This document shows, one piece after another, positions 57,736 through 64,000 of a stretch of 64,000 nucleotides of DNA. The notes beneath the pieces are model-generated. The model made no database searches, had not been told where the DNA came from, and worked only from the letters and a program-made list of their open reading frames with translations. This DNA comes from Acidimicrobiales bacterium. Lineage in GTDB: Bacteria; Actinomycetota; Acidimicrobiia; Acidimicrobiales; RAAP-2. Position 1 is the first letter of the stretch; every line of letters starts with the position of its first letter. Position numbers and translations under genes: made by a program. The stretch spans positions 1 through 64,000 of the forward strand of contig JANXWA010000021.1 of the NCBI GenBank assembly GCA_025351385.1, read 5' to 3'.

Positions 57736-59435
57736 CTCTTCTTGTCGCCGAGGGCGTTCGAGGCGGCGGCGTCGGTGCTGTCGAAGAGCTGGATGTGGCG
57801 CACGGCCTTGATGGGCGAGTCGTTGAGCCGCGCCCGCACGACGTGGTTGGCGCGCGCGAAGGAGATCGAGACCTTGTCCTTGGTGAGGTCCTCGACGACT
57901 TGGCCCAGCATGACCATGCCGGTGTAGTCGATCTCGGAGATGGCGACCGCGTCGATGACGACGTGCTTGGTGTGGGGGTACCTGGCCAAGAGGTCGTGCA
58001 GCTCGCGGCGAAAGACCCCGGCGTTGGCGAAGAAGATGTCCTCGTCGAAGAGCACCGCGAGAATGTGGTCGACCCGGTCGACGGCGTGCTCGTCGTAGGG
58101 CTCCCAGCTCGTCGTCCCCTTGCGCCGGCCCATCACGACCATGCGAGGACGGGCCGATCGCCAGGTCTGGTCGAGGATCGCGAGGCCGACCGCGATGGCG
58201 AGGCCCTGCTCCACGCCGAGGAGCACGACTCCGAGCAGGGACACCATCGCGAGAGCGAACTCGATCGGGTTGGTGCGAAGTATGGCGCGGAACTGGCCGA
58301 CCTTGATGAGCCGCCCGGCCACGAAGAACAAAACGCCCGCCAGGGCCGCCAACGGGATCATGTGGGCGTACCTGGCGAACGGCGAAAGCAGCAGCGCGCC
58401 GAGGCCGGCGACCAGCCCGACCATCTTGGTGCGACCGCCGGCGAGCCGGGTGACGGTGGTGCGGGCGGGGCTGGCGTTCACCGGGAACGCCCCGGCGAGG
58501 CCCGCCGCGACGTTGGCGAGGCCGATGCCTACGAAGTCCCGACTGAGGTCGTCGGCGACGCCGAGCTCGTCGGCCGACGTTCGCGACGTCGCCGCGCTCT
58601 GGCTCACGATCACGATGACCAGCGTCAGCGCGGTCGTGGCGACGATCCCCCACTCGTGGGGGTGCAACCAGTGGAGGCGCCACGTCGGCGCCCCGGCGCT
58701 GACCGCGCCCAGTTCCAGGACCCCGTGACTTGCGAGCGACGCCAACGCGCTCAGCGCCGTGGCGGCCACGACGGCCCCGAGCGCCCAGGGCAGTCTCGCG
58801 TTCAACTTCTCGCCGACGACCATGATCAGGAGCGTCCCGGCGGCGATCATGACCGACCAGGCGCTGACGTGGCCCAGTTGGTGGCTGAGCGAGGCCAGTC
58901 GCTGAAAGAACGTCTCGCCGCCCGAAACGACCCCGAAGGCGCGGGGCAGCTGGTGCACGATGATAATGAGGCCAATGCCGGCCATGAAACCCGCGACGAT
59001 CGGCACCGAGAGGAAGTCGGCCAGCCAGCCGAGGCGCAGCAGGCCAATGGCCGTCACGATGAGGCCGGTGACGACCGCCGTCGCGGCGACCAGCTCCAGA
59101 TACTGGGCCGACGAGGCCGGTGCCACGCGCAACAGCGCGACGGCGAAGAGCGGGGCGATCGTCGAGTCGGCGCCCACGGAGAGGATCGGGTTCGATCCAA
59201 TGACGAAGAAGACGAGCGACGCCGCAATGAAGGCGATCATCGCCGTGAACGCCGGCACTCCGGCGAGCTGGCTGGTGGCCAGCTGCTCGGGGATGGCGAT
59301 CGCAAGCAACGTGATCCCGGCGAGGAACTGTCCGGGGAAGTTGCCCTTGGTCAGGCCGAGAAGGGTCTGACCAAGGCCGCGGGGGGCGACCCGACTGTCG
59401 ATGGGCGTTCGTTCGACGTCACGCTTGGGACCCAT
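57732..59435 (-). CDS. SulP-family anion transporter with STAS domain
   Basis: 567 aa. About 12 hydrophobic segments span residues 35-430, starting [20 protein letters not shown], which includes the SulP core motif. The cytoplasmic STAS domain ([18 protein letters not shown]) fills the C-terminus. SulP members carry sulfate, bicarbonate or other anions; nothing here decides the substrate. The ATG is 6 nt after TAAGGT. Confidence 0.88.
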   Translation of the reverse strand: MGPKRDVERTPIDSRVAPRGLGQTLLGLTKGNFPGQFLAGITLLAIAIPEQLATSQLAGVPAFTAMIAFIAASLVFFVIGSNPILSVGADSTIAPLFAVALLRVAPASSAQYLELVAATAVVTGLIVTAIGLLRLGWLADFLSVPIVAGFMAGIGLIIIVHQLPRAFGVVSGGETFFQRLASLSHQLGHVSAWSVMIAAGTLLIMVVGEKLNARLPWALGAVVAATALSALASLASHGVLELGAVSAGAPTWRLHWLHPHEWGIVATTALTLVIVIVSQSAATSRTSADELGVADDLSRDFVGIGLANVAAGLAGAFPVNASPARTTVTRLAGGRTKMVGLVAGLGALLLSPFARYAHMIPLAALAGVLFFVAGRLIKVGQFRAILRTNPIEFALAMVSLLGVVLLGVEQGLAIAVGLAILDQTWRSARPRMVVMGRRKGTTSWEPYDEHAVDRVDHILAVLFDEDIFFANAGVFRRELHDLLARYPHTKHVVIDAVAISEIDYTGMVMLGQVVEDLTKDKVSISFARANHVVRARLNDSPIKAVRHIQLFDSTDAAASNALGDKKS

Positions 59436-59441
59436 AGCGAC

Positions 59442-59447
59442 ACCTTA
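59442..59447 (-). promoter_or_regulatory. Predicted -10 box of the SulP gene (leaderless)
   Basis: TAAGGT on the minus strand ends exactly 6 nt (GTCGCT) before the ATG at 59435, with no Shine-Dalgarno sequence, the same geometry as lysA. Confidence 0.5.
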
Positions 59448-59467
59448 CGACGGGGTCGCATCGGCGA

Positions 59468-60211
59468 CTAGCTGGTGACGATGACTCGGAAGCCCTCGGC
59501 GAGATGGCCCTTCTTAAGCCCCGCGTTCTTCGCGGTCAGCCGGGCCCAGTTCTTCAGCATCTTCTTGAGACCCTTGTTGTCGCCGACTTGGCTCTCGTGG
59601 CGCATGAGGGCAGCGTGCTTCTGATCGAATCGCTTGGTGATGTCCACGACCATCGTCGGACTGCTCCCGTTCAGCCAGACGAGCGGCACCGTGTGGGGCG
59701 AGAGGCCCTCGCGCAACAGCTCGGGGAAGGCGTGGGGGTTGCGCGCGTCGGGGTAGACGGCGCGCATCGTCGCCTCGCCGGTCGCCATGTGGTCGGGGTG
59801 GCTCGCTCGGATCCTCTCCCAGTTGCGTTCGGGGCTCTGGGTGATGACGAGGTCGGGCTTGTGGGTCCTGATCACGCGGGCGATCTCGCGGCGCAGGAGG
59901 AACGTCGGCTCGACCTGGCCGTCGGGCCAGCGAAGGAACGTGAGGTTCGTGACACCGACCTCCTCGGCGGCCGCGCGCTGCTCGGCCTCGCGGATCTCGG
60001 TGCGCTCCTCACGGGTGTGGCTCGAGTCGTCCCCTCCGGCGTCCCCGGAGGTGACGAGGCAGTAGGCGACGTCGACGCCCTTGCTCGTCAGCGTCGCCAC
60101 GGTCCCCGCCGAGCCGAAGTCGACGTCGTCGGGGTGGGCGACGACGACGAGGGCCCGCTTGATCGACTTGTCGTACTTGAAGACGGGCAGCGCCTTGCTC
60201 TTCTTGCTCAC
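59468..60211 (-). CDS. PIG-L/LmbE-family deacetylase
   Basis: 247 aa from GTG 60211, overlapping the helicase stop as GTGA. The zinc motif is VVVAHPDDVDFGSAGT and the third ligand is in RASHPDHMATG. The family includes MshB and Mca (mycothiol) and other GlcNAc deacetylases. TSGDAGGDD is typical. Here the motif reads AHPDDVDF rather than the commoner AHPDDEx, so an N-acetyl-glucosaminyl substrate is likely but not established. Confidence 0.85.
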   Translation of the reverse strand: MSKKSKALPVFKYDKSIKRALVVVAHPDDVDFGSAGTVATLTSKGVDVAYCLVTSGDAGGDDSSHTREERTEIREAEQRAAAEEVGVTNLTFLRWPDGQVEPTFLLRREIARVIRTHKPDLVITQSPERNWERIRASHPDHMATGEATMRAVYPDARNPHAFPELLREGLSPHTVPLVWLNGSSPTMVVDITKRFDQKHAALMRHESQVGDNKGLKKMLKNWARLTAKNAGLKKGHLAEGFRVIVTS

Positions 60212-61521
60212 AGTACCGAATCCTCCTTGGTCGGATCCCAACTGGCGAGGTCCTTCAGGTGCGGGTCGTTCGAGAATACTTCAATGATCGGGCGCTTCAA
60301 GCCGAGTCGGCGCATGATGACCTCGGCCTCGATGATCTGGTTCCAGAGCAGGAGCGACACGACGACCCCCGCGGAGCCGGCCCGAGCGGTACGCCCCGAG
60401 CGGTGGAGGTAGGCCTTGTGGTCTTCGGGCGGGTCGAAGTGCATGACGCAGTCCACGCCCTCGATGTGCAGGCCGCGCGCCGCGACGTCGGTCGCGACGA
60501 GCACGGCGAGGCGGTCCGCGGAAAAGTCGGCCAGCGCCTTCTCACGTTGGCTCTGGCGAAGGTCGCCGTGGATGGCCGCGGCGTCGACACCCTCCTTTTG
60601 CAGCTGCTCGACGAGGCGATCGGCGCCGCGCTTCGTGCGACAGAAGATCAGCGTCTTGTCGAAGGACTGGCAGATGGTGGCGGCGACCTTGATGCGGTCC
60701 ATCTGGTGGACGTTCAAGAAGTGGTGCACCATGAGAGACACCGTCTGGGTGTCGCTCGCCACCTCGTGGAAGACCGGGTCGGAGAGGTAGCGCTTGACGA
60801 GCCGGTCGATCGCGCCGTCGAGGGTCGCCGAGAAGAGCAGCGTCTGGTGGGGGTGCTCGGCGATGCGACGAAGCACCCACTCGACTTGGGGCATGAAGCC
60901 CATGTCGGCCATGCGGTCGGCTTCGTCGAGCACGAGCACGTCGAGGCCCTCAACGTTGAGCTCGCCGCGGTCGCCCAGGTCGATGAGACGTCCGGGCGTG
61001 GCGATGATGACGTCGCAGCCCTTGCGCAGCGACTTCACCTGTCGCTCGATGTCGGCGCCACCGTAGACGGCGTTCACGTGTAGGCCGAGGGCCGCGCCGA
61101 GCGGTTCGAGCACCTCGTGCACTTGGACGGCCAGTTCGCGCGTCGGGAGCAGTACGAGGCCGCGGGGCCGCGCTGGGCCGCCGGCCTTGGCGCGAAGAGA
61201 CTCGCCGGCCGAGATTCGCTGGAGCATCGGCAGGCCGAATCCGAGGGTCTTGCCCGACCCGGTCTTGGCCTTGCCGCAGACGTCGCGTCCCGCGAGGGCG
61301 TCGGCGATGGTCATGGCCTGGATCGGGAAGGCGGTGATGATGCCCTGTTCGGTCAAGACGGCGCACAACTCGGGCGAGACGCCCAGGTCGACGAAGGTCT
61401 TATTGGTCGCGTACAGGTCCTGTGCCGACGGCACGGACTCCTTGGTTTCACTACTCACGGACGGCGGTCTTTTCTCGGCTGGACCCGAAACCGGCGTTCG
61501 AAAGTGAGGGCCCAAGCTCAA
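60208..61521 (-). CDS. DEAD-box RNA helicase
   Basis: A 437-aa RhlE-like helicase. Q motif FVDLGVSPELCAVLTEQGI, motif I AKTGSGKTLGFG, motif II VLDEADRMADMGF, motif III LLFSATLD, motif VI HRSGRTARAG. The start is uncertain: TTG 61521 is the longest, and GTG 61458 (VSSETKESV) is an alternative. It lacks a long C-terminal tail. It likely remodels rRNA or mRNA structure. Confidence 0.9.
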   Translation of the reverse strand: MSLGPHFRTPVSGPAEKRPPSVSSETKESVPSAQDLYATNKTFVDLGVSPELCAVLTEQGIITAFPIQAMTIADALAGRDVCGKAKTGSGKTLGFGLPMLQRISAGESLRAKAGGPARPRGLVLLPTRELAVQVHEVLEPLGAALGLHVNAVYGGADIERQVKSLRKGCDVIIATPGRLIDLGDRGELNVEGLDVLVLDEADRMADMGFMPQVEWVLRRIAEHPHQTLLFSATLDGAIDRLVKRYLSDPVFHEVASDTQTVSLMVHHFLNVHQMDRIKVAATICQSFDKTLIFCRTKRGADRLVEQLQKEGVDAAAIHGDLRQSQREKALADFSADRLAVLVATDVAARGLHIEGVDCVMHFDPPEDHKAYLHRSGRTARAGSAGVVVSLLLWNQIIEAEVIMRRLGLKRPIIEVFSNDPHLKDLASWDPTKEDSVL

Positions 61522-61588
61522 TTCCCAGAGCTTCGCTCCTAGTCTACGTCAGATACCGCGATTTCTTGCGAAAACCTTGAGGAGCACC

Positions 61589-62053
61589 ATGACACGACTC
61601 GAAGTCGGCAACAAAGCACCGGCCTTCACGCTGATGGACCAGGACGGCGCGAGGTTCTCATTGAAGGACCTGGTCGGTCAACGCTTCGTCCTGTACTTCT
61701 ATCCCGCCGACGACACGCCCGGTTGCACGAGGGAGGCCTGCCAGTTCAATGACGAGTTGGGGGCGTTCAAGAAGCTCGGCGTGAAGGTCGTCGGGGTCTC
61801 GCCTGACGGCGCGGACCGGCACGTGGCGTTTCGCGCGAAGTACGGTCTCGACTTCGAGCTGCTGAGCGACCCCGACCATTCGGTGATGGAGAGCTACGGC
61901 GCCTTCGGCGAGAAGATGATGTACGGCAAGTGGGTCACCGGGGTGATCCGCTCGACGTTCGTGATTGGACCGAACGGCAAGGTCGAGCACGCCTGGTACG
62001 GCGTGCGCGCCGACGGCCACGCCGCGAAGGTGCTCAGTTCGCTCGGTGCTTAG
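61589..62053 (+). CDS. bcp: Thioredoxin-dependent peroxiredoxin (Bcp/PrxQ)
   Basis: 154 aa from the ATG at 61589, preceded by GAGGAGCACC. It reduces peroxides. The peroxidatic Cys and nearby resolving Cys lie in DTPGCTREACQFND (five residues apart, the PrxQ pattern). VLYFYPADDTPGC and RSTFVIGPNGKV are typical. It overlaps the convergent dedA gene by 20 nt. Confidence 0.95.
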   Translation: MTRLEVGNKAPAFTLMDQDGARFSLKDLVGQRFVLYFYPADDTPGCTREACQFNDELGAFKKLGVKVVGVSPDGADRHVAFRAKYGLDFELLSDPDHSVMESYGAFGEKMMYGKWVTGVIRSTFVIGPNGKVEHAWYGVRADGHAAKVLSSLGA

Positions 62054-62657
62054 GGGCGTAGTGGCGGCGCACCGTGCGAAGACGGTGCCAGAAGCCCCAG
62101 GCGAGTAGCAGCACGAGCACGATGATCGTCGGGGTCTGGAACATGTGGAAGTCCTTGCTCACGTTCTTCCAGTTGCTCCCGGCCGCGTAGCCGAGCCCCG
62201 TGAGCAGCGAGACCCACGCCGCCGAGCCGATCACCGTCAGCACCATGAACCGTCCTCGCTTCATCTCGGCGATTCCGGCGGGCACCGAGATGGCGCTTCG
62301 CACGACGGGCAGCACCCGACCGATCAGCACCGAGATCGATCCGTACTTCGCGAACCAGCGCTCGGCCGCGTCGAGGTCCTTGTGGGTCAGGAGAATCCAC
62401 TTGCCCCAGCGGTCCACGATGGTGCGCCCGGCCGTGCGCCCGACCTCGTAGGCGATGATCGAACCGACGAGCGAGCCGAGCGTGCCGATGAGGATGACGA
62501 GCCCGATGTTGAAGTGCGCCTCGCCGCCGACCGCGACCGTGCAGAACGCCCCGGCGAATCCGAAGGTGACCTCGGAGGGGATCGGCGCGCACGCCGACTC
62601 GACGATCGAGAGCACGACGAGGGCGAAGTAACCGTAGTTCTGCACGAATGACTGCAT
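62034..62657 (-). CDS. DedA-family membrane protein
   Basis: 207 aa from the ATG at 62657. The DedA/VTT-domain features are SIVESACAPIPSEVTFGFAG, LGSLVGSIIAYEVGRTAGR and GRVLPVVRSAISVPAGIAEM with the conserved Arg. These proteins act in undecaprenyl-phosphate recycling or lipid flipping and in membrane-potential homeostasis; the exact cargo is not decided here. An AAGAAT box ends 6 nt before the start. Confidence 0.9.
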   Translation of the reverse strand: MQSFVQNYGYFALVVLSIVESACAPIPSEVTFGFAGAFCTVAVGGEAHFNIGLVILIGTLGSLVGSIIAYEVGRTAGRTIVDRWGKWILLTHKDLDAAERWFAKYGSISVLIGRVLPVVRSAISVPAGIAEMKRGRFMVLTVIGSAAWVSLLTGLGYAAGSNWKNVSKDFHMFQTPTIIVLVLLLAWGFWHRLRTVRRHYAPKHRAN

Positions 62658-62727
62658 GGTCCCATTCTTGCCGACCCCGGCACCCCGGCGTGACAACCGC
62701 GTCGGGCAGACTGAATCGGGGGGAGCA

Positions 62728-63789
62728 ATGGTCAAGGTACCGCTATTTGAGGAACTGGACGCCCGGTGGGTGGGCGCACGGCTGGGCGTCGACGACGCGA
62801 CGTCGTTGACGTCGACGCCAATCGGCTCGGGCCAGGTGGCGAACTGCCATCGACTGCGCCTTGCGCGCCACGGCGCGCCCCCGATCGACGTGATCGCGAA
62901 GGTCCCCTCCCACGACGCCGTCAGTCGCACGACGGCGGCCGCACTGCACCTCTACGAGCGCGAGGTCGCGTTCTACCGAGAGTTGGCGCCGACAATCGAT
63001 ACGAGGACGCCGCGGTGCTACTTCGCCCAACGCGACGACGACGACGCCTTCGTGCTCCTCCTCGAGGACCTCGCTCCGTCGGCCGACATCGACCAGTTCA
63101 CCGGCGTGACGCTCGACGTGGCCCGTCACGGCCTCGACGCGCTGGCCGGTCTTCACGGTCCGACCCACCGTCGCAGCGACCTCCACCAGTCCCCGTGGCT
63201 CGGCGGGGTCAGTGAGTCGCTCGGACCCCTCTACGCCGCGGTACTGCCGTCGCTCTTCGAGCAGTTCCTCGAGCGCTACGCGGAGCGGATCGACAAGCTC
63301 ACCCGCGCGACGGTCGAGGCCCTGAAGGAGCGCCTGGCCCTCTACAGCGACTACGAGACGCCGCATCCCTGCGTGACGCACGGTGACTTTCGCACCGACA
63401 ACCTGCTCATCGAGGCGGCCGGCGGCACCGTTCCGATGGCGGTCGTCGACTGGCAGACGATCGCCGTGGGCAGTCCCCTGCTGGACGTCGCCTACTTCCT
63501 CACGACGAGCCTCTCACCCGAGGACTGCGCGCGACACGAGACCGACCTGTTGGACCACTACCTCGATCGCCTCGCACACTACGACGTGCGCTACTCGCCC
63601 GACGTTGCGCGCCACGAGTACGCCCGCTACACGCTCCAGCCGGTGCTGATGCTCGTGGCGGCCTCGGTGTACGTCGAGCAGACCGAGCGAGGCGACCAGA
63701 TGTTCCTCGAGATGATCGGGCGCGGAGTGGCGGCCGCGTCGCGCTGGGACGCCCTTGACGAATTGGAGCGACATGCTGCTGGCCAGTGA
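62728..63789 (+). CDS. CHK/ecdysteroid-kinase-like phosphotransferase
   Basis: 353 aa from the ATG at 62728 with GGGGGAGCA upstream. Protein-kinase-like fold: a Gly-rich loop GSGQVANCHRL, the Lys in VIAKVPS, LLLEDLAP, the catalytic HGD in CVTHGDFRTDNLL, and the metal-binding VVDWQTIAVGSPLLDVAY. It belongs with aminoglycoside-phosphotransferase/DUF227-type small-molecule kinases. The substrate is unknown. The next gene overlaps by 17 nt and is presumably a functional partner. Confidence 0.8.
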   Translation: MVKVPLFEELDARWVGARLGVDDATSLTSTPIGSGQVANCHRLRLARHGAPPIDVIAKVPSHDAVSRTTAAALHLYEREVAFYRELAPTIDTRTPRCYFAQRDDDDAFVLLLEDLAPSADIDQFTGVTLDVARHGLDALAGLHGPTHRRSDLHQSPWLGGVSESLGPLYAAVLPSLFEQFLERYAERIDKLTRATVEALKERLALYSDYETPHPCVTHGDFRTDNLLIEAAGGTVPMAVVDWQTIAVGSPLLDVAYFLTTSLSPEDCARHETDLLDHYLDRLAHYDVRYSPDVARHEYARYTLQPVLMLVAASVYVEQTERGDQMFLEMIGRGVAAASRWDALDELERHAAGQ

Positions 63790-64000
63790 CGACTACCCCC
63801 TGCACCAGACGGTGCTGCCGATCGCCCACGTGATGGACGGCCACCCCAACGCCTACGACCGGTTCTGGTTCAACGGATACACCGAGGACCTCTACTTCGC
63901 CCTCGCGCTTGGCCTCTACCCGAATCGTGGCGTCATCGACGGTGCTTTCTCGGTCGTCCAGGGAGGCCGCCAGTACTCGGTCTTCGCGAGCGACGTGCTC
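63773..64000 (+). CDS. N-terminal part of an uncharacterised protein, cut by the window end
   Basis: An ATG at 63773 opens a frame of 76 codons without a stop to the end of the window. It begins MLLASDDYPLHQTVLPIAHV and contains FWFNGYTEDLYFALALGLYP and GVIDGAFSVVQGGRQYSVFA. From memory this resembles proteins (DUF7064/7065-like) often encoded next to CHK-like kinases in Actinobacteria; no activity is known. The overlap with the kinase gene suggests coupled expression. Confidence 0.65.
   Translation, partial: MLLASDDYPLHQTVLPIAHVMDGHPNAYDRFWFNGYTEDLYFALALGLYPNRGVIDGAFSVVQGGRQYSVFASDVL

Noticed and set aside
55126-58683. 1185-codon minus-strand open frame
   Set aside because: It is antisense to acnA and spans part of sulP. 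Composition is that of a mirror frame in GC-rich DNA and no domain is visible.

Overview
The window is a GC-rich, densely packed bacterial chromosome segment. It shows the actinobacterial gene order argS-lysA-hom-thrC-rho-rpmE-prfA-prmC-tsaC ... rpiB-glyA-wecA-atpZIBEFHAGDC-murA. It also carries a complete mycofactocin core (mftA, mftB, mftC, mftD, mftF), a SepX/GlpR-like membrane protein, a MurA with Asp in place of the usual catalytic Cys, GTG starts and many 4-nt stop/start overlaps. I infer an actinobacterium (Actinomycetota), plausibly an Acidimicrobiia-type lineage; the class is an inference and no marker RNA is present to prove it.

Layout, left to right. 0-1.6 kb: a frameshifted gamma-glutamylcyclotransferase-like gene, tRNA-Ala(CGC) and a SepX-like gene. 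1.6-4.5 kb: assimilatory sulfate activation and reduction, cysH divergent from cysDN. 4.5-8.9 kb: a membrane protein, meaB, murA, then divergent glpX and a CBS-domain protein. 8.9-19.3 kb: the whole F1Fo ATP synthase operon headed by rpiB, glyA, wecA, atpZ and atpI. 19.5-26.5 kb: a biotin-dependent acyl-CoA carboxylase, AtuA, TIGR03084-like and enoyl-CoA hydratase operon for branched or terpenoid acyl-CoA breakdown. 26.5-31.6 kb: tsaC, prmC, prfA, rpmE, rho. 31.8-33.6 kb: a secreted protein of eight 56-residue repeats standing where thrB often sits. 33.7-37.5 kb: thrC, hom, lysA, tRNA-Arg(CCG). 37.6-42.1 kb: pyruvate kinase and a btuFCD-type transporter under a cobalamin riboswitch. 42.2-46.9 kb: a methyltransferase, a Cys-rich small protein and a sulfide/persulfide operon (sqr, 48-aa protein, CsoR/CstR-like repressor, CoA-disulfide reductase-rhodanese) with an operator embedded in its promoter. 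46.9-53.2 kb: mycofactocin biosynthesis with a coupled SDR and an NDMA-type alcohol dehydrogenase. 53.2-64 kb: argS, acnA, a SulP transporter, a PIG-L deacetylase, a DEAD-box helicase, a Bcp peroxiredoxin, a DedA protein, a CHK-like kinase and a gene cut by the window edge.

How the parts fit. CysDN and CysH reduce sulfate, while the sqr operon oxidises and detoxifies sulfide. Cobalamin import plus MeaB points to a B12-dependent mutase pathway that could receive products of acyl-CoA catabolism. Mycofactocin would serve as redox partner for the flanking SDR and alcohol dehydrogenase.

The most noteworthy observations are: the compact, divergent mycofactocin locus with an easily missed 35-aa mftA; a persulfide-regulon operator overlapping a perfect TATAAT; a cobalamin riboswitch with a readable Shine-Dalgarno-sequestering hairpin; a recurring TANNNT box exactly 6 nt before six start codons (predicted leaderless mRNAs); and several changes at key residues (MurA Cys to Asp, CysH Cys to Met).
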